Shown here piece after piece: positions 9,360 to 18,223 of a stretch of 64,000 nucleotides of DNA; positions within the stretch are counted from its first letter, which is position 1, and every line of letters begins with the position of its first letter. The position numbers were made by a program, and so were the translations under genes. Source of the DNA: Bifidobacterium dentium JCM 1195 = DSM 20436 (GTDB taxonomy: Bacteria; Actinomycetota; Actinomycetes; Actinomycetales; Bifidobacteriaceae); contig NZ_AP012326.1 in the NCBI RefSeq assembly GCF_001042595.1, forward strand, positions 558,001 through 622,000, given 5' to 3'. The notes beneath the pieces are model-generated. The model did no database searches, was not told the origin of the DNA, and was given only the letters and a program-made list of their open reading frames with translations.

Positions 9360-10150
9360 TGCTCCGATCTCATGCGGGTGAACGTGTATTCCGCGTATTT
9401 GCGGCAGGTGGTGGTCACCGCGGTTTTGGTGATGGGAATGCGCTTGCCGCCCTTCATCACGAATTCGGCGTTGCTGATGCCGGTCACGTAGTCGAAGTTC
9501 ACCAATACCCCGCGTGCGGTGCGGTAGAAGTTGTCGAAGACGGTGAGACGCCGCTCCACGTCGGAGAAGTTCGTGCGGATCTTGCTGCAGGTGCCATCGG
9601 CGAACGTGAACTCCACATAATGCGCGTTGGACAGGCAGTAGACGATGAGACGGCGATCCATGTTGATTGCGGGATTGCCGAATGCCACCTGCCAGGCCGC
9701 ATCGGCGGCATGCGACGGTTTGTCCGTCGACAGATGCGTGACGCGTGGTCTTTCGCTCAGGGTTTCGTAGGCGCGATCCATGGTCGCGTCGAAATTGGCG
9801 CGGCTGATCGGTTTCAATATATAGCCTGTCGCCTGCACCTCATAGCCGAGCACGGCGAAGTCACTGCTGGATGTGATGAAGACGATGGGGCAGTCATCGC
9901 GTTGCCGTCGCAGGAAGCGTGCGATGTCCAGGCCGGTCGGTGCCGTCGCGTCGGTTTCGTCGTCGGTCAGGTAACAGTCGAGCAGCACCAGGTCGAAACG
10001 GTTGGATTTCCAGCTCTCGATGAAATCGTCGGTGCCGGTGAAGGTGCCGCAGTCAATGTCAAGATCGTGCTTGTCCCGAAAATAGGCGGTGCACATGGTC
10101 TTTACCAGCTGTCGTTCGGCAGGATGGTCCTCGACGATTGCGACGCGCAT
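9356..10150 (-). CDS. LytTR-family response regulator
   Basis: Residues 1-130 form a receiver domain (VAIVEDHPAERQL, DLVLLDCYLTDDE, IVFITSSSDFAVLGYEVQATGYILKPI). The C-terminal half is a LytTR DNA-binding domain (VYCLSNAHYVEFTFADG, RTNFSDVERRL, FYRTARGVLVNFDYVTGI). It is the partner of the kinase whose start codon overlaps its stop. Two adjacent ATG codons follow GGGAGG; the second (10150) has the better spacing of 6 nt. A receiver with a T-D-D-E-T-D-A insertion after the phospho-Asp is slightly unusual. Target genes are not apparent. Confidence 0.9.
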   Translation of the reverse strand: MRVAIVEDHPAERQLVKTMCTAYFRDKHDLDIDCGTFTGTDDFIESWKSNRFDLVLLDCYLTDDETDATAPTGLDIARFLRRQRDDCPIVFITSSSDFAVLGYEVQATGYILKPISRANFDATMDRAYETLSERPRVTHLSTDKPSHAADAAWQVAFGNPAINMDRRLIVYCLSNAHYVEFTFADGTCSKIRTNFSDVERRLTVFDNFYRTARGVLVNFDYVTGISNAEFVMKGGKRIPITKTAVTTTCRKYAEYTFTRMRSEQ

Positions 10151-10284
10151 CATGTACCTCCCTTGGCAATGAGACCGAATCCCGGGTTTGTGTTCAAGCG
10201 TAACCGTCTCGGGTGATGTTAGGGGACCGCTTCGGGTGTGTGTCATGCCAGAAGACGGTGTTTCGTGCCAGAGGTTCCACGCAT

Positions 10285-10321
10285 GAACAAGCCCGTCGGA
10301 GGATTTCCGGCGGGCTTGTTC
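10285..10321. terminator. Hairpin downstream of pgm
   Basis: GAACAAGCCCG pairs with CGGGCTTGTTC around an inner TCGG/CCGG step. It lies 41 bp past the pgm stop and before the LytTR regulator's region. There is no clear T-run on the minus strand, so it may be a weak terminator or an mRNA-stabilising hairpin. Confidence 0.6.
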
Positions 10322-10361
10322 GCAGTGTGGATCCCTATGATTACTTGGATCTATCGGTTAA

Positions 10362-12038
10362 TCAATCGGCCAGTGCCTTGTCGACGACCTCGGTGGCCTC
10401 GGCGAGCACCTTGTCGAGCGCCTCGGGGGATTCGAAGGATTCGGCGTACACCTTGTAGATGTTCTCGGTGCCGGACGGGCGAGCGGCGAACCAATTGTTC
10501 TTGGTGGTGACCTTCAGGCCGCCGATCTTGGCATGGTTGCCCGGAGCTTCGGTGAGCTTGGCGGTGATGTCTTCACCGGCCAGCTGGGTGGCTTCGACGT
10601 CGTCGCCGGAAAGCTTGCCGAACTTGATCTTCTGCTCAAGGGTGGTCGGCGTGTCGACGCGCTTGTACCAGCTTTCGCCGAAGCGCTCAACCTGCTCCTG
10701 ATGCAGCTGTGCCGGGTTCTTGCCGGTCTTGGCGGTGATCTCCGCGGCCAGCAGGTCCGGAATCAGGCCGTCCTTGTCGGTGGTCCACACACGGCCGTCC
10801 TTGCGCAGGAAGGACATGCCGGAGCTTTCCTCGCCGCCGAAAGCGACCTCGCCCTTGAACAGCGGATCCACGAACCACTTGAAGCCGACCGGAACCTCAA
10901 CGAGCTTGGCGTTGATGGAAGCGGCGACGCGGTCGATCAGGGAGGAGGAGACCAGGGTCTTGCCGATGCCGGCGCCCTCCGGCCAACCCGGGCGGTTGCC
11001 GCCGAACAGGTACTCCACGCATACGGCGATGTAGTGGTTCGGGTTCATGACGCCCCAATTCGGGCACACGATGCCATGGCGGTCGGCGTCCGGATCGGTG
11101 CCGCCGACCAGATCGTACTTGTCCCATGCGCCGTTGTTCAGCGAATCGACCAAGCCCTTCATGGCATATGGCGAGCTCGGATCCATGCGGATCTTGCCGT
11201 CGTGATCGATGGTCATGAAGCTCCAGGTCGGATCGACCTGCGGGCGCACCACGTCGATGGTCAGGTTGAACTTCTCATTCATCAGCGGCCAATAGTTGAC
11301 CGAGGCGCCGCCAAGCGGGTCGATGCCCAGGCGCACGCCGGAGGAACGAATCACGTCGAAGTCGATGACGTTCTCCAGATCGGAGACATAGTGGTCGCGA
11401 TAGTCGAAACGCTCGACCAGATCGGACTTGACGGCCTGATCGAACGGCACGCGTTTGACGTTGCGGAAATCGCCGAGCAGTTCGTTGGCACGATCGGCGA
11501 TGGCATTGGTCACGTCGGACGGAGCCGGGCCGCCGGTGACCGGATCATACTTGAAACCGCCGTCGGTCGGCGGATTGTGGGACGGGGTCACGACGATGCC
11601 GTCGGCCAGGCCCTCGCCGGTGAAGCGCTGGGTGCCGTCGGCGGCGCGGTTGTGCGTCAGGATGGCCTGGGACACGACCGGGGTCGGCGTGAAGTCGTCG
11701 CGTGAATCGATGCGCACGGTCACGCCATTGGCGACGAGCACTTCGATGGCGGTCTTCCAGGCGGGCTCGGACAGGGCGTGGGTGTCGCGGCCGATGTACA
11801 GCGGACCGGTGACGCCGGCCTTCTTGCGGTATTCGGCGATGGCCTGCGTGATGGCGACGATGTGGGCCTCGTTGAACGAGGTCTTCAGAGACGAACCGCG
11901 GTGACCGGAGGTGCCGAAGGAGACACGCTGTTCCGGAACGCTGGGATCGGGGACGACGTCATAGTACTTGCCGATGACCTCGTCGACGTTGATCAGATCT
12001 TCTGGGGTGGCGGGCATTCCCGCATTATTTGCAACCAT
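10362..12038 (-). CDS. pgm: Phosphoglucomutase (alpha-D-glucose-1,6-bisphosphate dependent)
   Basis: Pgm interconverts glucose-1-phosphate and glucose-6-phosphate, central to galactose and storage-sugar entry into the bifid shunt. The 558-residue protein matches the long bacterial Pgm family: VSFGTSGHRGSS near residue 40, the catalytic serine loop VVTPSHNPPTDGG, the metal site GGTDPDADRHGI, the sugar loop FGGEESSG, and the phosphate-binding RPSGTENIYKVYAESF at the end. The start MVANNAG is preceded by GGGG; a second ATG seven codons later is possible. It has its own transcription unit, divergent from the PTS. Confidence 0.96.
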   Translation of the reverse strand: MVANNAGMPATPEDLINVDEVIGKYYDVVPDPSVPEQRVSFGTSGHRGSSLKTSFNEAHIVAITQAIAEYRKKAGVTGPLYIGRDTHALSEPAWKTAIEVLVANGVTVRIDSRDDFTPTPVVSQAILTHNRAADGTQRFTGEGLADGIVVTPSHNPPTDGGFKYDPVTGGPAPSDVTNAIADRANELLGDFRNVKRVPFDQAVKSDLVERFDYRDHYVSDLENVIDFDVIRSSGVRLGIDPLGGASVNYWPLMNEKFNLTIDVVRPQVDPTWSFMTIDHDGKIRMDPSSPYAMKGLVDSLNNGAWDKYDLVGGTDPDADRHGIVCPNWGVMNPNHYIAVCVEYLFGGNRPGWPEGAGIGKTLVSSSLIDRVAASINAKLVEVPVGFKWFVDPLFKGEVAFGGEESSGMSFLRKDGRVWTTDKDGLIPDLLAAEITAKTGKNPAQLHQEQVERFGESWYKRVDTPTTLEQKIKFGKLSGDDVEATQLAGEDITAKLTEAPGNHAKIGGLKVTTKNNWFAARPSGTENIYKVYAESFESPEALDKVLAEATEVVDKALAD

Positions 12039-12142
12039 AGCCCCATTCTGCCACGCTTTGGGGCGATGCGCGCGTAAGCGCCATATTGTGTTCAACGGAT
12101 TATGGCGAAGGATTCACGTTGCAGGCTTCGCTGCGGGATGAT

Positions 12143-12171
12143 TTGCATGCGATGGGGGAATGGTGTATCGT
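12143..12171 (+). promoter_or_regulatory. Predicted promoter of the PTS operon
   Basis: TTGCAT at 12143-12148 and TATCGT at 12166-12171 are separated by 17 bp. This places transcription start a few bases before the antiterminator site. It is a prediction from hexamer similarity only. Confidence 0.45.
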
Positions 12172-12194
12172 GCTTAGCGATTCGACTAATGCAG

Positions 12195-12224
12195 GGTTGC
12201 TAGTCAACTGAGAGACGCAAGACC
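12195..12224 (+). promoter_or_regulatory. Ribonucleic antiterminator (RAT) site for the BglG-type protein
   Basis: The 30-nt element starts GGTTGCTAGTC and ends GACGCAAGACC. It has the layout of LicT/SacY-type RAT sequences (GGnTTGTTACTG at the start and GGCAAAACC at the end). Its last bases form the start of the terminator stem, so protein binding and terminator folding exclude each other. The cognate antiterminator is encoded right after the PTS gene. Confidence 0.8.
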
Positions 12225-12263
12225 TGAGGTATGGCATGCTTTGCTGTATCTCGGGTCTTTTTT
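12220..12263 (+). terminator. RAT-controlled leader terminator
   Basis: AGACCTGAGGTAT pairs with GTATCTCGGGTCT through 13 positions including three G-U pairs, followed by TTTTT. It lies between the RAT and the PTS start codon and is expected to stop transcription unless the antiterminator binds the RAT. Confidence 0.88.
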
Positions 12264-12330
12264 GTTGCTTTCGAGCAGCGTTGCATGAGTCGGGACGGTT
12301 GTATCCGAGAAGGAAAGGAAAGCAATCAGG

Positions 12331-14466
12331 ATGGCTGACTCACTCGCATCGCAGATCATCGCCGCCATCGGTGGTCCTGAAAACATCCGCAGTCTGACGC
12401 ACTGCGCCACGCGACTGCGTTTCGAACTGGTCGACGCAGGCAAGGTCGACCAGAACGCCCTTGAACACATGAAGGGCGTGCTGGGTGCGGTTCCGCAGAG
12501 CGGCGACCGCTTCCAAGTGGTGATCGGCGGTGCCGTGGCCACTGTATACGAAGACATCATGCATCTGCCTGAAATGGCCAATGCAGGCGGTGCCGTGGCT
12601 TCCGGCAATGCCGCAGGTGATGGCGGCAAGCCGATGAGCAACGCCGAGGTGAAAGCGGCGGCCCGTTCCAAGGCGCGCGGCAAGGTGGCATGGCTCGATT
12701 CCTTCTTCGAATACCTGTCAGACTCCTTCCGCCCGATTCTGGGCGTGCTGCTCGGCGCCTCCATCATCATCGCGCTGGTGAACCTGCTGATCTCCCTCGG
12801 CGTGATCCCGAACGATGAAGCATCCGCAGGCTGGGTGTTCGTCAAGGCCATCTGGAAGGGCGTGTTCTACTTCCTGCCGATCATGGTCGCCTACAACGCC
12901 TCCAAAAAGCTCAAGGTCGACCCGTGGCTGGGCGGCTCCATCATGGCGATGCTCATGACCCCGCAGTTCATAAGCCTGATGAACACCAAGACCTTCGGCT
13001 CCACCGTGTGCGTGGAGAATTCGGCTCTCGGCACCACCTCCTGCACCGCCAACATCTTCGGCCTGCCGATGCAGCTGAGTGACTACAGTGGCAACGTATT
13101 TGTGCCGTTGCTCATGGCCGCGGTGCTCGCCCTCGTGTACCACGGACTGAAGAGGATCATTCCGGACAGCGTACAGCTCGTGTTCGTGCCGTTCTTCTCC
13201 ATGATCATCGTGGGTGCGCTCACCGCATTCATCATCGGTCCGATCGGCGTATGGGCCGGCAACGCCCTCGGCATCGGCCTGGCATGGCTCAACAACTACG
13301 CTCTGTTCGTCTTCGCCGTCCTGATTCCGCTGCTGTATCCGTTCCTGGTGCCGCTCGGCCTGCACTGGCCGCTCAACGCCCTGATGCTCATGAACATTCA
13401 GACCCTCCGCTACGACTTCATCCAAGGCCCGATGGGCGTGTGGAACTTCGCCTGCTTCGGCGCCACCGCCGGCGTGCTGTTCCTGTCCATCCGCGACAAG
13501 GACAAGGACATGCGCGCAACTTCGCTGGGCGCTCTGGCGGCCGGCCTGCTCGGCGGCGTTTCCGAACCGTCCCTGTATGGCATCCATCTGCGTTACAAGC
13601 TGGTCTACAAGCGTATGCTGATCGGCTGCGGTCTCGGCGGCATCGTCATCGCCGTGCTCAGCTGGTTCTTCCCGTCCGTCACCGCCTCCGGCCAGGTCGT
13701 GCATGGCGTGACCACCACCGCGTTCGCCTTCACTTCCCTGCTGACCATCCCGGTCTTCAACCAGATGTGGGTGTATGCGGTTTCCATCGCCGTGGCCTTC
13801 CTGACCTCCTTCATCCTGATCATCACCCTTAATTACCGCACCCCGGAGCAGAAGGCCGAAGTGCTGGCCCGAGCCGCCGCGGAATCCAAGGTCGAGTCCG
13901 CTCCGGCCGCAGCCGCGCCGAAGGGCACCCCGGCAGCCATCAAGGTGGCCGAGGCGACCGCCGACGCCGAAGCGGGTTCCGACGAAGCCGCCGCGGCGAT
14001 CGCACAGGCTTCCGCCGACACGGTCAACGCGCCGATCGCAGGCCACGTCATCACGCTGGACGATACCGGCGATCCGGTGTTCGCCTCCCGCGCGCTCGGT
14101 GAAGGCGTCGGCATCGAGCCGACCGCCAGCACCGTGGTGGCCCCGGTCTCCGGCGTGCTGCAGACCGTTGCGGAAACCGGTCACGCCTTTGGCATCAAGA
14201 CCGATGACGGCATCGAGGTGCTCGTGCACGTCGGCATCGATACCGTGAAGATGAACGGCGAAGGCTTTGCCGTGGCCGTCAAGGCGAACCAGCATGTGCA
14301 TGCCGGCGACCTGCTCGTCACCGTTGATTTTGATAAGGTTAAGGAAGCTGGGTACAGCACCACCACGCTGATGACGGTGCTCAACACCGTTGCATTCGCC
14401 TCCGTTACGCCGAAGACGGGCATCGACGTCGAAGCCGGCGATGCGGTGATCGACATCCAGCGCTGA
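12331..14466 (+). CDS. PTS sugar permease EIIBCA (beta-glucoside/glucose superfamily)
   Basis: The single 711-residue chain carries all three membrane-complex domains. EIIB comes first, with phospho-Cys about 25 in THCATRLRFEL. The ten-helix EIIC domain follows (about 105-510, ending in YRTPEQ), with the sugar-site stretch LGGVSEPSLYGIHL. An Ala-rich linker leads to EIIA (about 570-711), with the active His in VLVHVGIDTVKMNGEGF. It takes up a hexose or beta-glucoside and phosphorylates it using HPr. The RBS is GAAGGAAAGGAAAG. Expression is controlled by the RAT/terminator in its leader. The general EI/HPr genes are not in this window. The exact sugar cannot be read from sequence. Confidence 0.92.
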   Translation: MADSLASQIIAAIGGPENIRSLTHCATRLRFELVDAGKVDQNALEHMKGVLGAVPQSGDRFQVVIGGAVATVYEDIMHLPEMANAGGAVASGNAAGDGGKPMSNAEVKAAARSKARGKVAWLDSFFEYLSDSFRPILGVLLGASIIIALVNLLISLGVIPNDEASAGWVFVKAIWKGVFYFLPIMVAYNASKKLKVDPWLGGSIMAMLMTPQFISLMNTKTFGSTVCVENSALGTTSCTANIFGLPMQLSDYSGNVFVPLLMAAVLALVYHGLKRIIPDSVQLVFVPFFSMIIVGALTAFIIGPIGVWAGNALGIGLAWLNNYALFVFAVLIPLLYPFLVPLGLHWPLNALMLMNIQTLRYDFIQGPMGVWNFACFGATAGVLFLSIRDKDKDMRATSLGALAAGLLGGVSEPSLYGIHLRYKLVYKRMLIGCGLGGIVIAVLSWFFPSVTASGQVVHGVTTTAFAFTSLLTIPVFNQMWVYAVSIAVAFLTSFILIITLNYRTPEQKAEVLARAAAESKVESAPAAAAPKGTPAAIKVAEATADAEAGSDEAAAAIAQASADTVNAPIAGHVITLDDTGDPVFASRALGEGVGIEPTASTVVAPVSGVLQTVAETGHAFGIKTDDGIEVLVHVGIDTVKMNGEGFAVAVKANQHVHAGDLLVTVDFDKVKEAGYSTTTLMTVLNTVAFASVTPKTGIDVEAGDAVIDIQR

Positions 14467-14495
14467 CCTTGCAGTCACTGTAGGAAAGGGTCGAT

Positions 14496-15383
14496 GTGGA
14501 CGTTCTTCGTGTATTCAACAACAATGTCGTGCTGGCCAAGGATGGCGACCGTGAGGTGATTCTCACCGGTCGTGGCATAGGCTTCCAAGCCAAACCGGGC
14601 CAACATGTCGACGATGCGAAGATCGTCCGCCGATTCGTTCCTGCGGACGGCCGGGATCCCGACCATATGGCCGAACTGTTGGCCGGGATCCCGCCGGAGA
14701 TCATTCGACTGGTTACCGATGCCATGTCCCGTACCGGGCTTGCCGAGCAGATCGAGGCGCAGCCCACACTGGTCATGGCACTGGCCGACCATATCTGCGG
14801 CGCGATCCAGCGGTCGCAGAAAGGGCAGACCATCGAATACCCGCTCGAGGCGGAAGTGCGTTCGCTGTATGCGGGCGAATACGCCAAAGGTGAGGCGCTG
14901 GTCAACGCCATGAACGATTATCTGGGTGGGGCGTTGCCAGAAGGCGAGGCCGTGGCGCTTGCCCTGCATCTGGTCAATGCCGGCTTCTCCACCGGAGATC
15001 TGTCGAACACCTACACCATGACCGGCGTGATTCAGCAGATGCTGTCGGTCATCGAAAACACCTACGACGTGACGCTCGACCAGCACAGCGTCAATGTGGG
15101 GCGCTTCATCACACATCTGCGGTATCTGTTCGTCCGTATCTACCAGCATCAGCAGCTCAGCGACGAGCCGCAGCCAATCGTCGATACCATCATGGCATCA
15201 TATCCGCAGGCGACCGCCTGTGCGAGGCAACTCGCCATCGTGGTAGGCATGCGGTTGAACGCGACGCTGACGGAAGCGGAAATCGCCTATCTGGCGCTTC
15301 ACATTTCCCGCGTCACAGCCGATGCGGCCAAGGAATCGTCATCCGAGGAGACGACTTCCGGCACGCGTACGCATAGCGCCTGA
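14496..15383 (+). CDS. BglG/LicT-family transcription antiterminator
   Basis: The protein starts with a GTG codon after TAGGAAAGGG and has about 295 residues. An N-terminal RNA-binding CAT domain (VLRVFNNNVVLAKDGDREVILTGRGIGF) is followed by two PRD domains with conserved histidines (VALALHLVNAGFS; IAYLALHISRV). PTS-dependent phosphorylation of the PRDs normally decides whether it binds the RAT. It lies 29 bp after the PTS gene, so it very likely acts on the leader at 12195-12263. After the second PRD there is a 28-residue Ser/Glu/Thr tail, encoded by DNA that also codes the C-terminus of the converging lipid kinase. Confidence 0.94.
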   Translation: MDVLRVFNNNVVLAKDGDREVILTGRGIGFQAKPGQHVDDAKIVRRFVPADGRDPDHMAELLAGIPPEIIRLVTDAMSRTGLAEQIEAQPTLVMALADHICGAIQRSQKGQTIEYPLEAEVRSLYAGEYAKGEALVNAMNDYLGGALPEGEAVALALHLVNAGFSTGDLSNTYTMTGVIQQMLSVIENTYDVTLDQHSVNVGRFITHLRYLFVRIYQHQQLSDEPQPIVDTIMASYPQATACARQLAIVVGMRLNATLTEAEIAYLALHISRVTADAAKESSSEETTSGTRTHSA

Positions 15384-16429
15384 CGTTCCACGCTGAACCG
15401 GATATGCTTCGTCTCAGGAAGCATATCGCCGTCGACCTGCGCCAAAACGGGCTTTTCCAATGTGATTTCGGCGCTTACGCCCTGAATCTGGTCCACCGTG
15501 GAATTCGTGGACAGCGGACTCTGCTGTGCCTTGCCGGTGATCGTCTGGTGCAGTACGTCGCCGAACAGGTTGGCCCAGCCCAGAATGCCGCCGGAGGTGT
15601 CGATGATCTCGTAATCGAGGATGCCATCGTCGTAGACGGCGTCCGGCATCAGCGAGAACATGGGAATCTGGCCGCAATTGCCCGCCATGAACGTGCGGAA
15701 GGACAGGCCGCGCGTGGTATGCGTGCTGCCGTCCTCGCTGGTGATGGTCACGTCGCCATGGTATTTCGGCGCGAACAGGTTCTTGACACCCGACACGAAA
15801 TACGCCAGCCAGCTGATGTTCTTCTTGAGTTCAGGATCGGTGTCGTCGATCATCAGGGCATCGAAGCCGATGCCCGCGATGATCAGGAACGCGTGGCCAT
15901 GATCGGTGGTTTCGTCATCGAGCAGGGTGAGACGGCCGACGTCCACTTGGCGGGAGCCATGCGAGGTGGCCACGGTCAGGGCGGCGTCGATGTCATCCAC
16001 GGGAATGCCCATATTGCGCGCGAACAGGTTGCCGGTACCGATCGGCACGATGCCCAATGCATGGCCGGTACCCGACAATGCACTCGCCACCGTACGCACC
16101 GTACCGTCGCCTCCGACGGCCACTACCACGTCGGCACCGCGATTCAAGGCCTCGAGTGCGCAGACACGGCCGTCCTTGTCGAGCTGCGTGTCGATGAAGT
16201 CCACCTGCGTAAGGCCTTTCGCCTCGCAGAATTCCCTGATATGCCGCTTGCGCTGGTCGGCCTGCGGCTTCGAAGGGTTGATGACGAATACGTAATGCAC
16301 TTGGTCGTCGCTGCGCTGGTCAAGCTGACGCGCCAACTTGTGATGTCTGTACGCGCGCACGCCGAAGAAGGCGGCGCCGCACACTGCGGCCACGCCGATG
16401 ACGATGAGCAACGAGATGATAACGGGCAT
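15299..16429 (-). CDS. Diacylglycerol kinase-family lipid kinase
   Basis: One N-terminal membrane helix (MPVIISLLIVIGVAAVCGAAFF) leads into a DAGK catalytic domain. The domain has VINPSKPQA, the nucleotide-binding VVAVGGDGTVRTVASAL, and GIVPIGTGNLFARN, with a C-terminal beta-rich lobe ending QVDGDMLPETKHIRFSVE. It probably phosphorylates diacylglycerol or a related lipid at the membrane. Three closely spaced in-frame ATGs exist (16444, 16435, 16429); GGGAGA sits best for the last. Longer frames run antisense into serS and are rejected. The last 85 bp overlap the end of the converging antiterminator gene. Confidence 0.88.
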   Translation of the reverse strand: MPVIISLLIVIGVAAVCGAAFFGVRAYRHHKLARQLDQRSDDQVHYVFVINPSKPQADQRKRHIREFCEAKGLTQVDFIDTQLDKDGRVCALEALNRGADVVVAVGGDGTVRTVASALSGTGHALGIVPIGTGNLFARNMGIPVDDIDAALTVATSHGSRQVDVGRLTLLDDETTDHGHAFLIIAGIGFDALMIDDTDPELKKNISWLAYFVSGVKNLFAPKYHGDVTITSEDGSTHTTRGLSFRTFMAGNCGQIPMFSLMPDAVYDDGILDYEIIDTSGGILGWANLFGDVLHQTITGKAQQSPLSTNSTVDQIQGVSAEITLEKPVLAQVDGDMLPETKHIRFSVERQALCVRVPEVVSSDDDSLAASAVTREM

Positions 16430-16565
16430 AGGCATGTCTCCCATTGTCACCGAAAATAGGTCGAAAATGTGAATTCGACGCGACAAAATCGACGAAAACT
16501 GCACGTTGCACGCAAAAACGGATGGTACATGTTCACTGTCGGCTTGCGGCACTAGTCTTAAAGGC

Positions 16566-17852
16566 ATGCTTGATATCCAATTCATTCGTGAACATGCTGA
16601 CGTTGTCAAGGAATCCCAGCGTAAGCGTGGCGAATCGGTCGAACTTGTCGACGAGGTGCTACGCTCCGACGAGGTTCGCCGCTCCTCTCTGAAGGAATTC
16701 GAAGCTGCCCGCGCGCAGCAGAAGGAGATCGGCAAGAAGGTCGCCGCGGCCCCGGCCGACGAGAAGGCCAAGCTGATCGCCGAAACCAAGGAACTGTCCC
16801 AGAAGGTCTCCGAGTACAAGGCCGCCGCCGATGCCGCAGCCGAAGAGTATACGACCGCCATGTGGAAGCTGTCCAACATCGTCGAGCCGGAGGCTCCGGA
16901 AGGCGGCGAGGACGACTACGTGGTCGTCAAGAAGGTCGGCCAGATCCGCGATTTCGCGGCGGAAGGCTTCGAACCGAAGGATCATCTGACCCTCGGCCGT
17001 GGCGTTGCCGGCATCGATATGGAGCGCGGCGTGAAGGTCGGTGGCTCCCGTTTCTACTTCCTGCGCGGCCAGGTGGCACGCATGCAGATCGCCATGCTGA
17101 CCATGGCCGTCGACCAGGCCGAGGAGCACGGTTTCACCTTGGCCATCACCCCGACGCTGGTGCGCCCGGAAGTGATGCGCGGCACCGGCTTCCTCAACTC
17201 TCATGCGGACGAGATCTACCGTCTGCGCGAGCCCGACGAGCAGTATCTGGTCGGTACCTCCGAGGTGGCGCTCGCCGGCATGCATGAGAATGAGATCCTC
17301 GATCTGTCCGACGGCCCGCTGCGCTACTGCGGTTGGAGCTCCTGCTATCGCCGTGAAGCCGGTGCCGCTGGCAAGGACACCTCCGGCATCATCCGCGTGC
17401 ACCAGTTCGACAAGGTCGAAATGTTCGTCTACACCAAGCAGGAAGACTCCTACAAAGAGCATGAACACCTGCTGGCCATGGAGCAGGAGATGCTCGGCAA
17501 GGTCGAGGTGCCGTACCGCATCATCGACACCGCCGCCGGCGACCTCGGCTCCTCCGCGGCCCGCAAGTTCGACTGTGAGGCCTGGGTGCCGACCCAAGGC
17601 CGCTACCGCGAGCTCACCTCCACCTCCAACTGCACCGAGTACCAGGCCCGTCGCCTGAATATCCGTGAGCGTATGGAGGACGGCAACACCCGTGCCGTCT
17701 CCACGCTGAACGGAACGCTTGCCACCACTCGCTGGCTGGTCGCCATTCTCGAGAATCACCAGCAGAAGGACGGCTCCATCGTCATCCCGCAGGCCATGCG
17801 TGCCTACATGGGCGGCAAGGAAGTCATCGAACCGACCAAGTGGGAGGCCTGA
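16566..17852 (+). CDS. serS: Seryl-tRNA synthetase
   Basis: A class II aminoacyl-tRNA synthetase charges tRNA-Ser. The 428-residue sequence has the N-terminal coiled-coil arm (about 25-110, rich in Lys/Glu/Ala), TPTLVRPEVMRGTGFL, the motif 2 region YRREAGAAGKDTSGIIRVHQF, and motif 3 STLNGTLATTRWLVAILE. The start (MLDIQFIRE) is the family start. TAGTCT lies 7 nt before the ATG with no clear Shine-Dalgarno sequence, consistent with a leaderless mRNA. A tRNA-Ser gene follows 235 bp downstream. Confidence 0.97.
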   Translation: MLDIQFIREHADVVKESQRKRGESVELVDEVLRSDEVRRSSLKEFEAARAQQKEIGKKVAAAPADEKAKLIAETKELSQKVSEYKAAADAAAEEYTTAMWKLSNIVEPEAPEGGEDDYVVVKKVGQIRDFAAEGFEPKDHLTLGRGVAGIDMERGVKVGGSRFYFLRGQVARMQIAMLTMAVDQAEEHGFTLAITPTLVRPEVMRGTGFLNSHADEIYRLREPDEQYLVGTSEVALAGMHENEILDLSDGPLRYCGWSSCYRREAGAAGKDTSGIIRVHQFDKVEMFVYTKQEDSYKEHEHLLAMEQEMLGKVEVPYRIIDTAAGDLGSSAARKFDCEAWVPTQGRYRELTSTSNCTEYQARRLNIRERMEDGNTRAVSTLNGTLATTRWLVAILENHQQKDGSIVIPQAMRAYMGGKEVIEPTKWEA

Positions 17853-17887
17853 TTTCAGGCATTGCTGAATTTGGCATGCGATTGAGA

Positions 17888-17925
17888 TAAAAACGGCGTC
17901 AGCGTGGTGCTGGCGTCGTTTTTTG
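17888..17925 (+). terminator. Intrinsic terminator of serS
   Basis: AACGGCGTCAGC pairs with GCTGGCGTCGTT (two G-U pairs) around a short loop, followed by a run of T. It is a classical rho-independent terminator 35 bp after the stop codon. Confidence 0.9.
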
Positions 17926-18087
17926 ATTCACAATTCGGTGTTTCGCTACGGATCTTGGCTGGGAATCCTCTTTTTCCGTTTTTGGATGGACGAATCGAGA
18001 TTGTCGTCTCACGACGCTGTTTATGTGTGTGCGATGCTGAAGATTTCCGAATGCTGTGCTATATTGACGTTTCGTGCATTGCACATT

Positions 18088-18172
18088 GGACAGATGTCTG
18101 AGCGGTCTAAAGAGACGGTCTTGAAAACCGTTGAAGGGCAACCTTCCGCGAGTTCGAATCTCGCTCTGTCCG
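18088..18172 (+). tRNA. tRNA-Ser (anticodon UGA)
   Basis: The 85-nt gene has a 7-bp acceptor stem (GGACAGA with TCTGTCC), discriminator G, and an anticodon stem-loop ACGGT-CTTGAAA-ACCGT giving anticodon TGA. A variable arm typical of serine tRNAs and the T-loop GTTCGAATC are present. CCA is not encoded. Confidence 0.97.
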
Positions 18173-18177
18173 CCTTT

Positions 18178-18209
18178 GGGCTTATTGGATTTTTCAGTAA
18201 GCCCTTTTT
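18178..18209 (+). terminator. Terminator of tRNA-Ser
   Basis: GGGCTTATTG pairs with CAGTAAGCCC (one G-U) and is followed by TTTTTC. It starts six bases after the tRNA 3' end. Confidence 0.92.
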
Positions 18210-18223
18210 CTTTTTGAAGGTGG

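Noticed and set aside
12718..14478. A 586-codon minus-strand frame opposite the PTS gene
   Set aside because: His/Asp/Gly-rich shadow translation with no family signature; the PTS frame is unmistakable.
16430..16879. Longer N-terminus for the lipid kinase
   Set aside because: The extension runs antisense into serS and lacks similarity; RBS and membrane helix support a start near 16429-16444.
18088..18172. Prophage attachment site at tRNA-Ser
   Set aside because: No duplicated tRNA 3' end, integrase or phage structural gene was found in the window.
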